Assembly (NCBI GenBank): GCA_963793785.1
Contig: CAWCBH010000003.1
Location: 1,922,001-1,986,000, forward strand
Source of the DNA: CAWCBH01 sp963793785
Lineage (GTDB): Bacteria; Actinomycetota; Thermoleophilia; Solirubrobacterales; 70-9
DNA length: 64,000 nt
Direction: 5' to 3'
Numbering within the stretch: the stretch's first letter is position 1; each line of letters begins with the position of its first letter. Positions 19,711 through 28,969 of this stretch are shown here, piece after piece. The notes beneath the pieces are model-generated. The model was not told the DNA's origin and made no database searches. It was given only the letters and a program-made list of their open reading frames with translations. Position numbers and translations under genes: made by a program.

Positions 19711-20128
19711 GCCTGGCCAGCGAGCGGCGGGCCTCGGCGCGGGCGCGATCCTCGCCGATCGCCTTACCGGCCCTGGCGGCGAGCTTGCCCCCTGGAAGGT
19801 GGAACTCGTTCACGTAGTCGAAGCGGGTCCCGGACCCGTTGCGCGCCAGCGAGTAGCAGACGCGGGCGTCCGAGCCTCCCGGTCCCTCGCCCCGCCACTC
19901 GACCAGGTGCGGGCGCTGCAGCCGCGTCACCTCCCACCGGACCTTGAAGGAGACCCCGGCCACCCGCAGCTTCTGCCGGAAGCGCGATCCCTCCCCAAGC
20001 GGCCCGTCGGGTTGCTCGGCGATCGAGCGGTGTGCGGTCACCCAGTCCTCGAGCCGGTCGACGTCCATCAGCAGGTCGAAGACCTCCTCGGGCTCGGCCG
20101 CCAGCTCGATCGACTCCCGGACCTCCAC
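19688..20128 (-). CDS. SRPBCC-family polyketide cyclase/dehydrase-like protein
   Basis: 146 residues: 'SIELAAEPEEVFDLLMDVDRLEDWV' start, 'RWEVTRLQRPHLVEWRGEG' strands, and a C-terminal helix ending 'SLARLSALFES'. A hydrophobic-ligand-binding fold, often adjacent to oxidoreductases. It is downstream of an NAD-binding protein in the same orientation (5-base gap), so they are likely one operon. It converges on the copper protein gene. Confidence 0.8.
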   Translation of the reverse strand: MEVRESIELAAEPEEVFDLLMDVDRLEDWVTAHRSIAEQPDGPLGEGSRFRQKLRVAGVSFKVRWEVTRLQRPHLVEWRGEGPGGSDARVCYSLARNGSGTRFDYVNEFHLPGGKLAARAGKAIGEDRARAEARRSLARLSALFES

Positions 20129-20133
20129 CGGCG

Positions 20134-21054
20134 CTAGCGAACCGCGGCGGCCTCGGCCGCCCGCTCGTCCTCCTCGATCGCGCGCTGAAACGCCACCTCC
20201 AGGCGCTCCGGGCGCAGCCCGAAGAGCGCAGCGCCGCTGGGATCCGAGACGACCGTGTCGGTGGAGAGGCCGAGCGCCAGCTCGGCCGCGATCGCGCCGT
20301 CTCCGCTGGTGACGACACCGGCGCCCGCGGCGACGGCTCCCGGAGTCGCCCCCGGGACCGCCAGCTTCAGCGGCGGCCGGCGGCCCAGCGCCTTCGCCAT
20401 CAGGTCGATCACTGCCAGCGGCGAGAGGACCTCAGGGCCGCCGATCTGGACCTCGCGGTCACGCGCCTCGCTCACCGAAGGGGCTCGGCGCAGGTAGCCG
20501 ATCACGTCGCGGATGCCGATCGGCTGAGTGCGCGTTCGCATCCATGCCGCGTCCGGAAGCGCCGGCAACCGCTCGACGATGTCGCGCAGGAGCACGTAGG
20601 ACTCGCTGCCGGCGCCGACGATCATCGCGGCGCGAAAGTAGGTCAGCGGAGGGCCGGCTGCCCGCAGGGCCTCGGCAACTTCGTGGCGACTGCGCAGATG
20701 GGGCGAGTCCGGTTCCTCGCCCAGCCCTCCCAGGTAGACCATCTGGCCGGCACCGGCGTTTAGCGCCGCAGCGCCGAAGGCGTTCGCGACCTCGCGCTCG
20801 CGGTGGGCGTAGCCGGGAACGCGCCCCATCATGTGGACGAGGAAGTAGGCGACATCGACCCCCGCGAACGCCGCCTCGTCCACGCCCGCGTCGAGATCCG
20901 TCTCCAGCAGCTCGCATCCGGCGCCGGCCAGCTCCCGAGCGACCGTTGAGTCCGCGTCGCGAACCATGCAACGCACCTCCAGCCCGTCCTCGAGCAGCGC
21001 CGGGCCGAGCCGGCGCCCGACGAATCCGGTCGCCCCGGCGATCAGCGCGCGCAT
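20134..21054 (-). CDS. Atypical SDR / NAD(P)H-binding protein (NDUFA9-like)
   Basis: 306 residues from ATG 21054 ('MRALIAGATGFVGRRL'), the canonical GxxGxxG Rossmann start; a longer reading from 21090 is less natural. 'FLVHMMGRVPGYAHRE' and 'YLGGLGEEP' are typical of the complex-I-subunit-like atypical SDRs that lack YxxxK catalysis. They usually modify or bind isoprenoid or lipid substrates, and the pairing with an SRPBCC gene fits this. Divergent from the CoA-transferase gene (38 bases apart). Confidence 0.8.
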   Translation of the reverse strand: MRALIAGATGFVGRRLGPALLEDGLEVRCMVRDADSTVARELAGAGCELLETDLDAGVDEAAFAGVDVAYFLVHMMGRVPGYAHREREVANAFGAAALNAGAGQMVYLGGLGEEPDSPHLRSRHEVAEALRAAGPPLTYFRAAMIVGAGSESYVLLRDIVERLPALPDAAWMRTRTQPIGIRDVIGYLRRAPSVSEARDREVQIGGPEVLSPLAVIDLMAKALGRRPPLKLAVPGATPGAVAAGAGVVTSGDGAIAAELALGLSTDTVVSDPSGAALFGLRPERLEVAFQRAIEEDERAAEAAAVR

Positions 21055-21092
21055 TCGCGAGTCATACCCGATCGGGGTTAGGCTCAACACTC

Positions 21093-22406
21093 GTGGCGTC
21101 GCGCGTCTCCCCCGAGCAGGCCGCCGAGCGGCTGCAGGCGACGGACACGCTCGGGATCCCGCTCGGTACCGGGCAGCCGCCCGCCTTCCTGGAGGCGCTG
21201 GGCAAGCGCCAGGACTGGGAGGACCTGCGGATCTACGGCGCCCTGCTGCTGGTCTTCTCGCCGGTCTTCCAGCACCCGAACGTTCATTACCTCTCCGGGT
21301 TCTACGGCCCGATCGAGCGGATGCTGCGCGACGGCGGCGCCAACATCAGCTTCGCACCGGCCGACTTCAGGCGCTTTGCGCCGCTGCTCGAGGAACAGGC
21401 TCCGCGGGTGATGGCGACGGTTGCCGCTGCGCCCGACTCCGAGGGCTGGTGCAGCCTCTCCCTGCACGCCGGCGCCCACGTCGGTGAGCTGCAGCGAGCG
21501 GGTGCGGACCCGGATCGTCTGCTGGTGGTCGAGGCCTCGGAGCGCTTCCCCCACACCTTCGGGATCCCGCCGGCGCACCGGCATGCGCTGGCCGTCGACG
21601 AGATCGACCTGCTGGTCGAGAGCGCCGCGGCGCCGTTCCCGCTCACCGATCCGGCTCCGAGCGCCGCCGATCGGGCGATCGCCGAGAACGCCAGAGCTTT
21701 CGTGCCTGAGGGAGCGACCCTGCAGACCGGGATCGGCTCCGTCCCCTCCCGCATCGTCGCCCTGCTGGCCGAAGGCGACGGTGGCGACTACGGCGTCCAC
21801 TCGGAGATGTTCACGACGGGGCTGATGCGGCTGCACGAGGCGGGCAAGGTCAGCAATCGCAAGGGCCAGTTCGACGGCGTCTCGGTGGCGACGTTCGCCG
21901 CCGGCAGCGAAGACCTCTACGACTGGCTGCGCGGAAACCAGGACGTCGCCTTCCTGCCCGTCGATTTGATCAACTCGCCGGACCTGATCGCGCGTAATCG
22001 GCTGATGACGACGATCAACGGCGCCCTGGCGATCGACATCCACGGTCAGGTCGTCGCCGACACGATCGCCGGATCGCAGTTCTCGGGCATCGGCGGTCAC
22101 GAGGACTTCATCTCCGGCCCGGCGCTCTCGCTGGAGGACCGATCGCTGCTCTGCCTGCCGTCCACCGCCGTGGTCGGGGGCGAGACGATCTCCCGGATCG
22201 TCCCCTGGTTCGAGGCGGGGGCGGTGATCACGACCCCCCGCCATCAGGTCGACGTCGTGATCACCGAGCACGGCGCCGCCGAGCTGCAGGGACTGACGGT
22301 CCGCCAGCGTGGCGAGGCGCTGGCCGCGATCGCCCACCCCGACTTCCGGGACGAGCTGATGGAGACGGCCGCCAGAGCCTCGGGCGGCCGGGCACCTCGT
22401 GTATGA
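21093..22406 (+). CDS. Acetyl-CoA hydrolase / acyl-CoA:acetate CoA-transferase family protein
   Basis: 437 residues from GTG 21093. Features of the 4-hydroxybutyrate CoA-transferase/acetyl-CoA hydrolase family: 'TLQTGIGSVPSRIVALL', the catalytic-Glu motif 'GVHSEMFTTGLMRL', 'SGIGGHEDFISGP' and the C-terminal 'VVITEHGAAELQGLTVRQR'. It moves CoA between short-chain acids or hydrolyses acetyl-CoA. The 4-base overlap (ATGA) with a rhodanese gene indicates coupling. Confidence 0.85.
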   Translation: MASRVSPEQAAERLQATDTLGIPLGTGQPPAFLEALGKRQDWEDLRIYGALLLVFSPVFQHPNVHYLSGFYGPIERMLRDGGANISFAPADFRRFAPLLEEQAPRVMATVAAAPDSEGWCSLSLHAGAHVGELQRAGADPDRLLVVEASERFPHTFGIPPAHRHALAVDEIDLLVESAAAPFPLTDPAPSAADRAIAENARAFVPEGATLQTGIGSVPSRIVALLAEGDGGDYGVHSEMFTTGLMRLHEAGKVSNRKGQFDGVSVATFAAGSEDLYDWLRGNQDVAFLPVDLINSPDLIARNRLMTTINGALAIDIHGQVVADTIAGSQFSGIGGHEDFISGPALSLEDRSLLCLPSTAVVGGETISRIVPWFEAGAVITTPRHQVDVVITEHGAAELQGLTVRQRGEALAAIAHPDFRDELMETAARASGGRAPRV

Positions 22407-22783
22407 ACGCAAACGCAGCGGGTAGTGGCGGCGGCATGGGATCGGAGACCCGCACGGTGAGTCCCGAGCAGGCGCGCGAGATGCTGGGCTCGAACGAGGC
22501 GACGGCGATCGACGTGCGTGGGGACGAGGAGTGGCGTAACGGCCACATCCCCGGAGCCCGGCACGCCGGCGACGATGAGCTCGAGGAGACGCTCGAGAAG
22601 ATCGACGACGAGCAGACCGTGATCGTCGCCTGCGAGGACGGCAAGCGCAGCGCCGAGGTCGCCGAGCAGATCTCCGGCCAGGGCCGCGAAGCGGTCAGCA
22701 TCGAGGGCGGGATGGACGCCTGGCGCTCGGACGACATGCCGATGCAGCCCTCGCGCGACGTCGAGGACGAAACACCGATCTAG
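22403..22783 (+). CDS. Single-domain rhodanese-like sulfurtransferase
   Basis: 126 residues. 'AIDVRGDEEWRNGHIPGARH' and active-site loop Cys77 in 'VACEDGKRS' define a functional rhodanese (GlpE/PspE size plus short tails). It transfers sulfane sulfur from persulfides to acceptors such as cyanide or thiols. Coupled to the CoA-transferase gene. A second rhodanese-bearing protein is at 25.4 kb. Confidence 0.9.
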   Translation: MNANAAGSGGGMGSETRTVSPEQAREMLGSNEATAIDVRGDEEWRNGHIPGARHAGDDELEETLEKIDDEQTVIVACEDGKRSAEVAEQISGQGREAVSIEGGMDAWRSDDMPMQPSRDVEDETPI

Positions 22784-22826
22784 GCGCAGCGCCGTCCCGG
22801 CGAATCGGGACTGCTCTAATTGCCCG

Positions 22827-24387
22827 GTGCGACGCGGCCGACTGCTCATCGCCCTCGCCGCCTTCGCCGCAATCGCTGGCCACCGCCATATCCGCGGTCG
22901 CGGTCACCGGATCGGCCGGGGTCGGCGATCCGTTCTTCCCGCGGGCCGGCAACGGCGGCTACGACGTCCGCCACTACGACGTGCGGCTGCGCTTCCGCCC
23001 CGGCGGGCCCGGCCAGGGCGGCGAGCTCGACGGCAGCAGCGTCCACATCGCCGCGACCGCCGGCGAGGTGCTGGACAGCTTCAACCTCGACCTGATCGGG
23101 CTCGAGGTCGACCGGGTGCTGGTCGACGGCGTCCCGGCGAGCTTCGCTCGCCAGAACGGGGAGCTGATCGTCACCCCGGCGATCCCCGTCGCCGCCGGCG
23201 CCGTGTTCAGGACGATCGTCGCCTACGGCGGCGAGCCGCGTTCGCTGACCGGTCGCGACGGCTCCCTCGAGGGATGGATTCCCCTCCGCGGCCCGGGCGC
23301 GGTCGCCCTTGGCGAGCCGATCGGCACCGCAACCTGGCTGCCCTCCAACAACCACCCCACCGACAAGGCGGCCTTCGACTTTCGGATCGAGGTTCCCCGC
23401 GGGTCCGATCTGAAGGCGGTCGCAAACGGCCGTTTGAAGCGCTTCCGGCGGCTCCGAGACTCGGAGATCTGGCACTGGAGCGAGCGCCGGCCGATGGCCC
23501 CCTACCTGGCCACCGTGGCGATCGCCGACCTGCAGCTGCGAAAGGGGCGCATCGGCGGGATCCCCTACTGGCTCGCGGTCGAACCGAGGTGGCTGCGGGC
23601 GGGCAACCTGCGAGCCCTCGTCGGTCGCGCGACCAGGGCTCTGCCCGAGGTGATTCGCTTCGCCGCCGAGCTGCTCGGCCCCTATCCCTTCGACGCCGCA
23701 GGGATGACGATCGTCGCCGGCGGAAGCTATGCGCTCGAGACCCAGACGCGCCCGACCTTCCCTGCGCCGCCAACCCGCGACCTGCTGGTCCACGAGGTTG
23801 CCCACGAGTGGTTCGGGAACGCGGTCACTCCTCGCAGCTGGGCCGATATCTGGCTCAACGAAGGATTCGCGACCTACGTCCAGTGGGTCTACCGGGAGCG
23901 CCATGGCGGCCCCAGCGCCAGGACCACCTTCCGCCGCCTGATCACCCGGCCCGCGGACTCGCCGATCTGGCAGCCGCCACCCGGCGACCCGGGATCGGCG
24001 GCCAACCTCTTTGCGGCCTCCATCTACGTGCGCGGCGCGATGACGCTGGAGGCGCTGCGGCTGAAGGTCGGCGACGCGACCTTCTTCCGGATCCTGCGCC
24101 GCTGGGTCGCCGGCCGCCGCTATGCCAATGCGAGCACTGCCGGGTTGATCACGCTGGCGGAGCGGCTGGCGGCGACCTCGCTGGACTCACTATTTCAGCG
24201 CTGGCTGTTCGAGCCCGGAAAGCCGCAGCACCTCAGCCGCGGGCAGCAGCGGGTCGTCGAGCAGCCCCGGCAGCGAGTCACCCGCAAGGCCGGCGCCACT
24301 TCTGTTCCAGCTGCGACGCCTCGAGCGGCCGCTGCGCTGATCCGGGCGCTGCGGCTATCCGGACCAGCTCGGCGCCCTCGCGGCTGA
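22827..24387 (+). CDS. Secreted M1-family metallopeptidase (frameshifted)
   Basis: GTG 22827 starts a signal peptide (LLIALAAFAAIA). One extra base near 22878 breaks it, and the frame resumes as 'ATAISAVAVTGSAGVGDPFF', then 'NGGYDVRHYDVRLRF', the M1 N-terminal strand. The catalytic site is intact: HEVAHEW (23791-23811) and, 18 residues on, 'WLNEGFATY'. About 480 residues, shorter than classic aminopeptidase N because it lacks the ERAP1-like C-terminal domain. The C-terminus after 'FEPGKPQ' reads antisense over the MmgE/PrpD gene and is unreliable; removing the extra base near 24297 would stop it at about 24341. Confidence 0.8.
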
Positions 24388-25351
24388 GCACCGCCTCGGA
24401 CTCGGCCAGGGCGGGGTCGGCGACGACCTCGATCCCCGCCGCCAGCTCGGCGACCTCGGGATCGACCGCATCGAAGCTCTCGACGCGAGGCGGTCCCCGC
24501 AGCAGCGCGTAGCCGGTCAGGTAGGCGATCGAGAACTTCGCCTGCAGGCCGTCCTCGGGCGCCTCCACCGGGGCCGCCAGCAGGGAGACCGGATGGACGG
24601 CAACCCGCAGCCTCCCCGGCTGGGGATCGCCGACCTCCAGCGCCGCCGCAATCGGAGCGTGGGTCTGCAGGCAGCACGGCCAGGGCTTGATCCAGTTCTC
24701 GGCCACGCACGGCCGCCCGTCCGGCTCGGCCCAGGTGGCCCCGAACGACTCCTCAAAGCCGCCGGCACCGCCGACCACCTGGTCGAGATCGGCCTGTGCG
24801 CCCGCGGCCGCCAGCCGCGCGGCTGCCAGCCCGGCGGCGGCGGCCATCCCGACCTGCAGGCACTTTCCGTGCGAGCCGAACGCCGACCGCAGCCCGCCTG
24901 ACCGCAGCAGCGCCAGCGCCATCCCGGCTCGCTCGCGATCGCGGTCGAGGCCCAGCAGCCGCGAAGCGCAGACGGCGGCGCCGACGACGCCGCAGACCGC
25001 AGTCGGGTGCCAGCCGCCGTCGTAGAGGGCCGGGTGCGACGCTCGCGCCACCGCCCCCATCGCCTCGAATCCGGCCGCGAATGCCTCTCCTGCCTCGCCG
25101 ATGCTGAGATCGCGCTCGGCGCCGAGGACCAGCGCCACCGGCGCGTTCGCGGCGCTGAGATGAGCGAGGCCCGGGAGGTAGGTGTCGTCGAAGTCGAGCG
25201 CGTGCCCGGCGGCGCCGGCCGCCGCGACCCGCCCGAGCGTCCCCTCCGCCGCCGTCCGCGCCGCCACCGCGGCCGGCTCGCGGCTGCCCCTGACCGCACA
25301 GGCCAGCCAGTCGCAGAACGCGATGCGGTAGCCGTCTCGGACTTCGGCCAC
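24190..25351 (-). CDS. MmgE/PrpD-family protein (frameshifted near 3' end)
   Basis: The motif 'GHALDFDDTYLPGLAHLS' is the MmgE/PrpD signature (2-methylcitrate dehydratase, cis-aconitate decarboxylase). 'GWHPTAVCGVVGAA' and 'KPWPCCLQTHAP' also match. After '...QLEQKWRR' one extra base near 24297 breaks the frame. The proper tail 'LAGDSLPGLLDDPLL...LEQPALK' ends at 24190. At ~386 residues it is shorter than the usual 450+, mainly at the N-terminus. Substrate not assignable. It overlaps the end of the convergent M1 peptidase gene. Confidence 0.8.
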
Positions 25352-25400
25352 CGGGCCAGGCTATTGAGCCAAGCAGCCGATCGGCTTAGAGTCAGCCCGG

Positions 25401-26783
25401 ATGCTGTTCCGGCAGATCGTCCACGAGGATCTCGGCTGCGCGTCCTACCTGGTCGGCGACCCGAGCGCCAGGGTCGCCGCCGTGATCGACCCGCAGTGGG
25501 ACATCGATCCCTACCTGCGGCTCAGCCGTCTGCACGGAACCCGGATCGAGCACGTGCTCGAAACCCACAACCACGCCGACCACGTCTCCGGACACGGCCG
25601 GCTGGCCCTGGCGACCGGAGCGACGATCCACGTTCACGGGCTTGCCGAGGCCGAGTACGAGCATCGCGCAATCGGCGACGGCTGGTCGCTGGATCTCGGC
25701 AAGGTCCGAATCGAAGCCGTCCCGACACCCGGCCATCGGCCCGAGCACACCTCGTTCCTGCTCTTCGATCTCGAGCGGAGCGAAGAGCCGTGGGCCGTCG
25801 TCAGCGGGGACTGCCTCTTCGTCGGCGATGTCGCCCGGCCCGACCTGGCGATCGAGCCGGCCGACGGGGCCGCGCAGATCTATCGCTCGCTTCACGGGCG
25901 CCTGTTCACGCTTCCCGAGCAGGTCGAAGTCTGGCCCGGCCACCTCGGCGGCTCGCTCTGCGGAAGCTCCGGCATCGACCACAAGTCGTCCTCGACGATC
26001 GGGTTCGAGCGAAGCCACAACCGGGCGCTGAGATTCGAGACCGAAGCGGACTTCGTCGCCGACGCGGTGGCGACGATCGGCGATCGGCCGCCGAACGTCG
26101 ACCGCATCGTGGCGCTCAATCGCGGACCGCTGATCGAGCAGCTCGGGACCCCGGTCCCGCTGGCCCCGCGCGGCGTCGAGGTCGCGATCGCCGGCGGCGC
26201 GGTGGTGGTCGACGCGCGGACCAACGAGCAATTCGACGAGGCCCACATCCCGGGTGCGATCAGCGCCTCCGCCTACGACACCGGCTTCGCGACCAAGGTC
26301 GCCCGGGTCGTCGGAGACGAGTCCGAGCTGATCGTCGTCGCGGCCTCCGACGGCTTTGAGCTCGAGGCCGCCGAGCTGCTGTCCGCGGTCGGGCTGCGGG
26401 TGCGCGGATTCCTCGAAGGTGGGATGAGTGCCTGGCGTTCGGAGGGCCGGGAGGTGGCGCGGATCGACCTCATCGATCCCGAGGCGCTGGCGAAGCGCCT
26501 GGGCGAGGATCGAGCCTCGACCCTGGTGCTCGACGTCCGCGACGGCGACGAGTTCGCCGCCGGACACATCCCGGGTTCGGTCCACATCCCCTACGGCGAG
26601 CTCGCCGGGCGCCTCGGCGAGCTGCCCCGCGAGAGGACGGTCGCCGCGGTCTGCAGCGGCGGCAAGCGCAGCGGCCTCGCAGCCTCGATCCTGCAGCGCG
26701 AGGGCTTCGAGCACGTGATCCACGTCGGCCACGGCGGCATCGGCACCTGGCGCGGCAACGGGCACCCGGTCGAGAGCGGCTGA
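25401..26783 (+). CDS. MBL-fold persulfide dioxygenase-like protein with two rhodanese domains
   Basis: 460 residues. Metallo-beta-lactamase part (1-~245): 'ETHNHADHVSG', 'TPGHRPEHTSF', 'SGDCLFVGDVARPDL' and 'WPGHLGGSLCG', as in ETHE1/persulfide dioxygenases. Two rhodanese domains follow. The first (about 265-355) has Ala where the catalytic Cys should be ('VVAASDGFE'). The second (about 365-460) keeps it ('VCSGGKRSG'). It likely oxidises glutathione- or low-molecular-weight-thiol persulfide to sulfite, with the rhodanese passing sulfur. In the same region as a stand-alone rhodanese. Confidence 0.88.
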   Translation: MLFRQIVHEDLGCASYLVGDPSARVAAVIDPQWDIDPYLRLSRLHGTRIEHVLETHNHADHVSGHGRLALATGATIHVHGLAEAEYEHRAIGDGWSLDLGKVRIEAVPTPGHRPEHTSFLLFDLERSEEPWAVVSGDCLFVGDVARPDLAIEPADGAAQIYRSLHGRLFTLPEQVEVWPGHLGGSLCGSSGIDHKSSSTIGFERSHNRALRFETEADFVADAVATIGDRPPNVDRIVALNRGPLIEQLGTPVPLAPRGVEVAIAGGAVVVDARTNEQFDEAHIPGAISASAYDTGFATKVARVVGDESELIVVAASDGFELEAAELLSAVGLRVRGFLEGGMSAWRSEGREVARIDLIDPEALAKRLGEDRASTLVLDVRDGDEFAAGHIPGSVHIPYGELAGRLGELPRERTVAAVCSGGKRSGLAASILQREGFEHVIHVGHGGIGTWRGNGHPVESG

Positions 26784-26794
26784 GGGCGCGCCGC

Positions 26795-27202
26795 TCAGCT
26801 GCCCAGGACCCGCACCTGCCCGATCTTCCAGCCGTCGTCGTCGGCGACCAGCGTCGCCTGGATGCGATCGCCGTCGGAGTTGCCGCCGACGACCGCAAAC
26901 GAGACGTCCGCAGAATCTCCTTCGACGGTCACCCGATCGATCTCCACCGCGTCCGCGGGCTCGCCGCGGCGGACCTGCACCCGGCACGCCTGCAGGGCCT
27001 CGGGCCCGGTCGCGCCGGTGTTCTTCTCGAGCAGCTTCGTGGTGACGAGATCGCAGATCACCGGCTCTTCGCTGGTGAAGGCCAGCTCGATCGTCTCGGT
27101 CACCCCGTCGCGGTCGCTGTCGTCACCGCCGCCGCAGCCGCCGCCAAGCAGGGCCACGGCAATCGTGATCGGGATCCAGCGGCTGCTCGCGGCGGTTCGC
27201 AA
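26795..27202 (-). CDS. Small lipoprotein, function unknown
   Basis: 135 residues. Signal peptide 'WIPITIAVALLGGGC' with a lipobox-like GGC at about residue 23, then a Gly/Asp linker and a compact alpha+beta domain (strands 'DAVEIDRVTVEGDSADVSF', 'IQATLVADDDGWKIGQVRV'). The end pattern is that of NTF2-like/DUF4878 secreted domains. It follows the RTX-protein gene in the same direction (6 bases), suggesting co-expression at the cell surface. Confidence 0.7.
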   Translation of the reverse strand: MRTAASSRWIPITIAVALLGGGCGGGDDSDRDGVTETIELAFTSEEPVICDLVTTKLLEKNTGATGPEALQACRVQVRRGEPADAVEIDRVTVEGDSADVSFAVVGGNSDGDRIQATLVADDDGWKIGQVRVLGS

Positions 27203-27208
27203 ACCGAT

Positions 27209-28939
27209 CTAGGGGGACGGCGCCGGCTCCGGCTCGCAGCCGATCGTCGCCGGGTCATCCGGGTCGACGACCGCCACGTCGGCGTCGCCGGCGCCGCAGT
27301 CGATCACCCGATCCACCCTGCCGTCGCGGGCGTTGACCACGTCGTTGCCCGAGCGTCCGTAGAACTCGTCGGCGCCGGGCTGGCCGAAGAACCCGTTGTC
27401 GCCGGCGTCGCCGATCAGGATGTCGCGCCCGAAGGTGCCCTCGAGGTCCTCGATCGAGGCGTCGAGACCGGTCCCGTCGCAGTCCGCGGCACCCTGCAGG
27501 AACGCCTGCCCGGACTCCAGCGACGCCTGCATGACGCCGCGCGGATCCGAGGTCCGGGCAAAGGACGCGTTGTCGTCGCCGTTGTTGCCGATCAGCCTGC
27601 CGCCACCACAGGGCCCTCCGGCCGCGAGCAGGTCGTCGCCCGCCTGGCCGATCAGGACGTCGGCATCGGCGCCGCCCAGCAGGCCGTCGGCACCGGCGCC
27701 GCCCAGCAGCCGGTCAGCGCCGTCGGCCGCCTGCAGCAGATCGTCTTCGGGGCCGCCGCGGACGACGTCGTCTCCGGCCCCGCCACCGACCCGGACAGCG
27801 CCGGCGAGCAGCAGACGGGCGCCGAGCACGAGCTTGTCGTCGCCGGCGCCGAGCTCCACCACCGCGTAGCGGATCGGCGGCAGCGGCTGGCAGACGATCG
27901 TGCGGCGGGAGGCGGAGACCGCCTCGCAAGCCTTGCGCGGGGCCAGCGGGTCAACGCTTGAGCGGACCAGGAACCTGCCGTCGGCCTTCAGCGCAACGCT
28001 GAGGCGATCCCGGCCGGAGGCACCGGTGACGACGAGGCCGCTACCGCCGCCCAGGGAGGGAACGATCTGGACCACGGTGCGGATCGGCGCCCGGCCGCGA
28101 TCGCCGCAGGACAGCTCGGTGGCGAAGGCGGTGCAGCGGTCCGACCCCGGGCCGGCGAAGGCGGTGTCGGTCCCGCCGCCCCCGTCGAGGCGGTCGTCGC
28201 CGGGTCCGCCGGCGATCCGGTTGCCGGCGCCGTCCCCGCTCAGCACGTCGCCGTAGGCGGAGCCCTCGAGGTCCTCGAACTCGGCCATCGTGTCGCGGCC
28301 GTCGCCGGTGGCGACCCCGGTGGCGAGCGAGGCGGTGACGCTGGGGCCGGTCTTGTCCGGCACCGCGGTCGCAAAGGAGGCGATGTCCCCCACCCCGGGC
28401 CCGCCCTTCATGGCATCGGCGCCGTAGTCGCCGCGTACGAGGTCGAAATCTCCCTCGCCGCCGGTCACCTCGTCGATACCGAGGTCTCCGAGGCTCTCGT
28501 CCCCGTTGCCGGGGCCGCCGTTGACCTCGTCGTCGCCGAGCCCGCCGCTGACGCGGTCGGCGTCGCCCGGCCCGCCGTCGAGGCGGTCGTTGCCCCGATC
28601 GCCGCCGATCACGTCGCTGCCGTCCTCGCCGCTGATCCGGTCGTTGCCGCCGCCACCGCCGACCTTGTCGTTGCCGAGGCCGCCGCAGATCACGTCGCCC
28701 GTCGCCTCGCCGGAGACGACGTCATCGCCGGCGTCGGCGTAGATCACATCGCGCGCCGGGGTGCCGACGAGCCGGTCGGGGCCGGGAGTGCCGACGATCG
28801 TCGGCGGATTGCCGCGGCAGAGCAGCGGCTCCTGGGCCAGCGCCGGCCAGGCAAGGGCCAGCGCCGCCCCGAACACGCCCAGCGCGATCGGAAGCGACGC
28901 ACGGCGCGGTCGCGGTGCCCTGCGCTTCACCCTCCGCAA
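27209..28939 (-). CDS. Secreted RTX-type calcium-binding repeat protein
   Basis: 576 residues with a signal peptide (LPIALGVFGAALALAWPALAQ). Then come blocks of GGxGxDxUx nonapeptides: about residues 50-180, 220-260, 385-450 and 500-560 ('GGLGNDKVGGGGGNDRISG', 'GGAGADGLLGGADADVLIG'). These form Ca2+-binding beta-rolls. No protease, lipase or adhesin catalytic domain is present, so it may be a structural surface protein. The repeats make the DNA look low-complexity but the frame is uninterrupted. Confidence 0.88.
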   Translation of the reverse strand: MRRVKRRAPRPRRASLPIALGVFGAALALAWPALAQEPLLCRGNPPTIVGTPGPDRLVGTPARDVIYADAGDDVVSGEATGDVICGGLGNDKVGGGGGNDRISGEDGSDVIGGDRGNDRLDGGPGDADRVSGGLGDDEVNGGPGNGDESLGDLGIDEVTGGEGDFDLVRGDYGADAMKGGPGVGDIASFATAVPDKTGPSVTASLATGVATGDGRDTMAEFEDLEGSAYGDVLSGDGAGNRIAGGPGDDRLDGGGGTDTAFAGPGSDRCTAFATELSCGDRGRAPIRTVVQIVPSLGGGSGLVVTGASGRDRLSVALKADGRFLVRSSVDPLAPRKACEAVSASRRTIVCQPLPPIRYAVVELGAGDDKLVLGARLLLAGAVRVGGGAGDDVVRGGPEDDLLQAADGADRLLGGAGADGLLGGADADVLIGQAGDDLLAAGGPCGGGRLIGNNGDDNASFARTSDPRGVMQASLESGQAFLQGAADCDGTGLDASIEDLEGTFGRDILIGDAGDNGFFGQPGADEFYGRSGNDVVNARDGRVDRVIDCGAGDADVAVVDPDDPATIGCEPEPAPSP

Positions 28940-28969
28940 GTTAGCGGGAGTCGAGAGACTGGCGGGGCG

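Noticed and set aside
27300..28750. Apparent DNA repeats possibly resembling a satellite or CRISPR-like array
   Set aside because: They are degenerate 27-base units that encode RTX nonapeptides in one intact frame, not direct DNA repeats with spacers.
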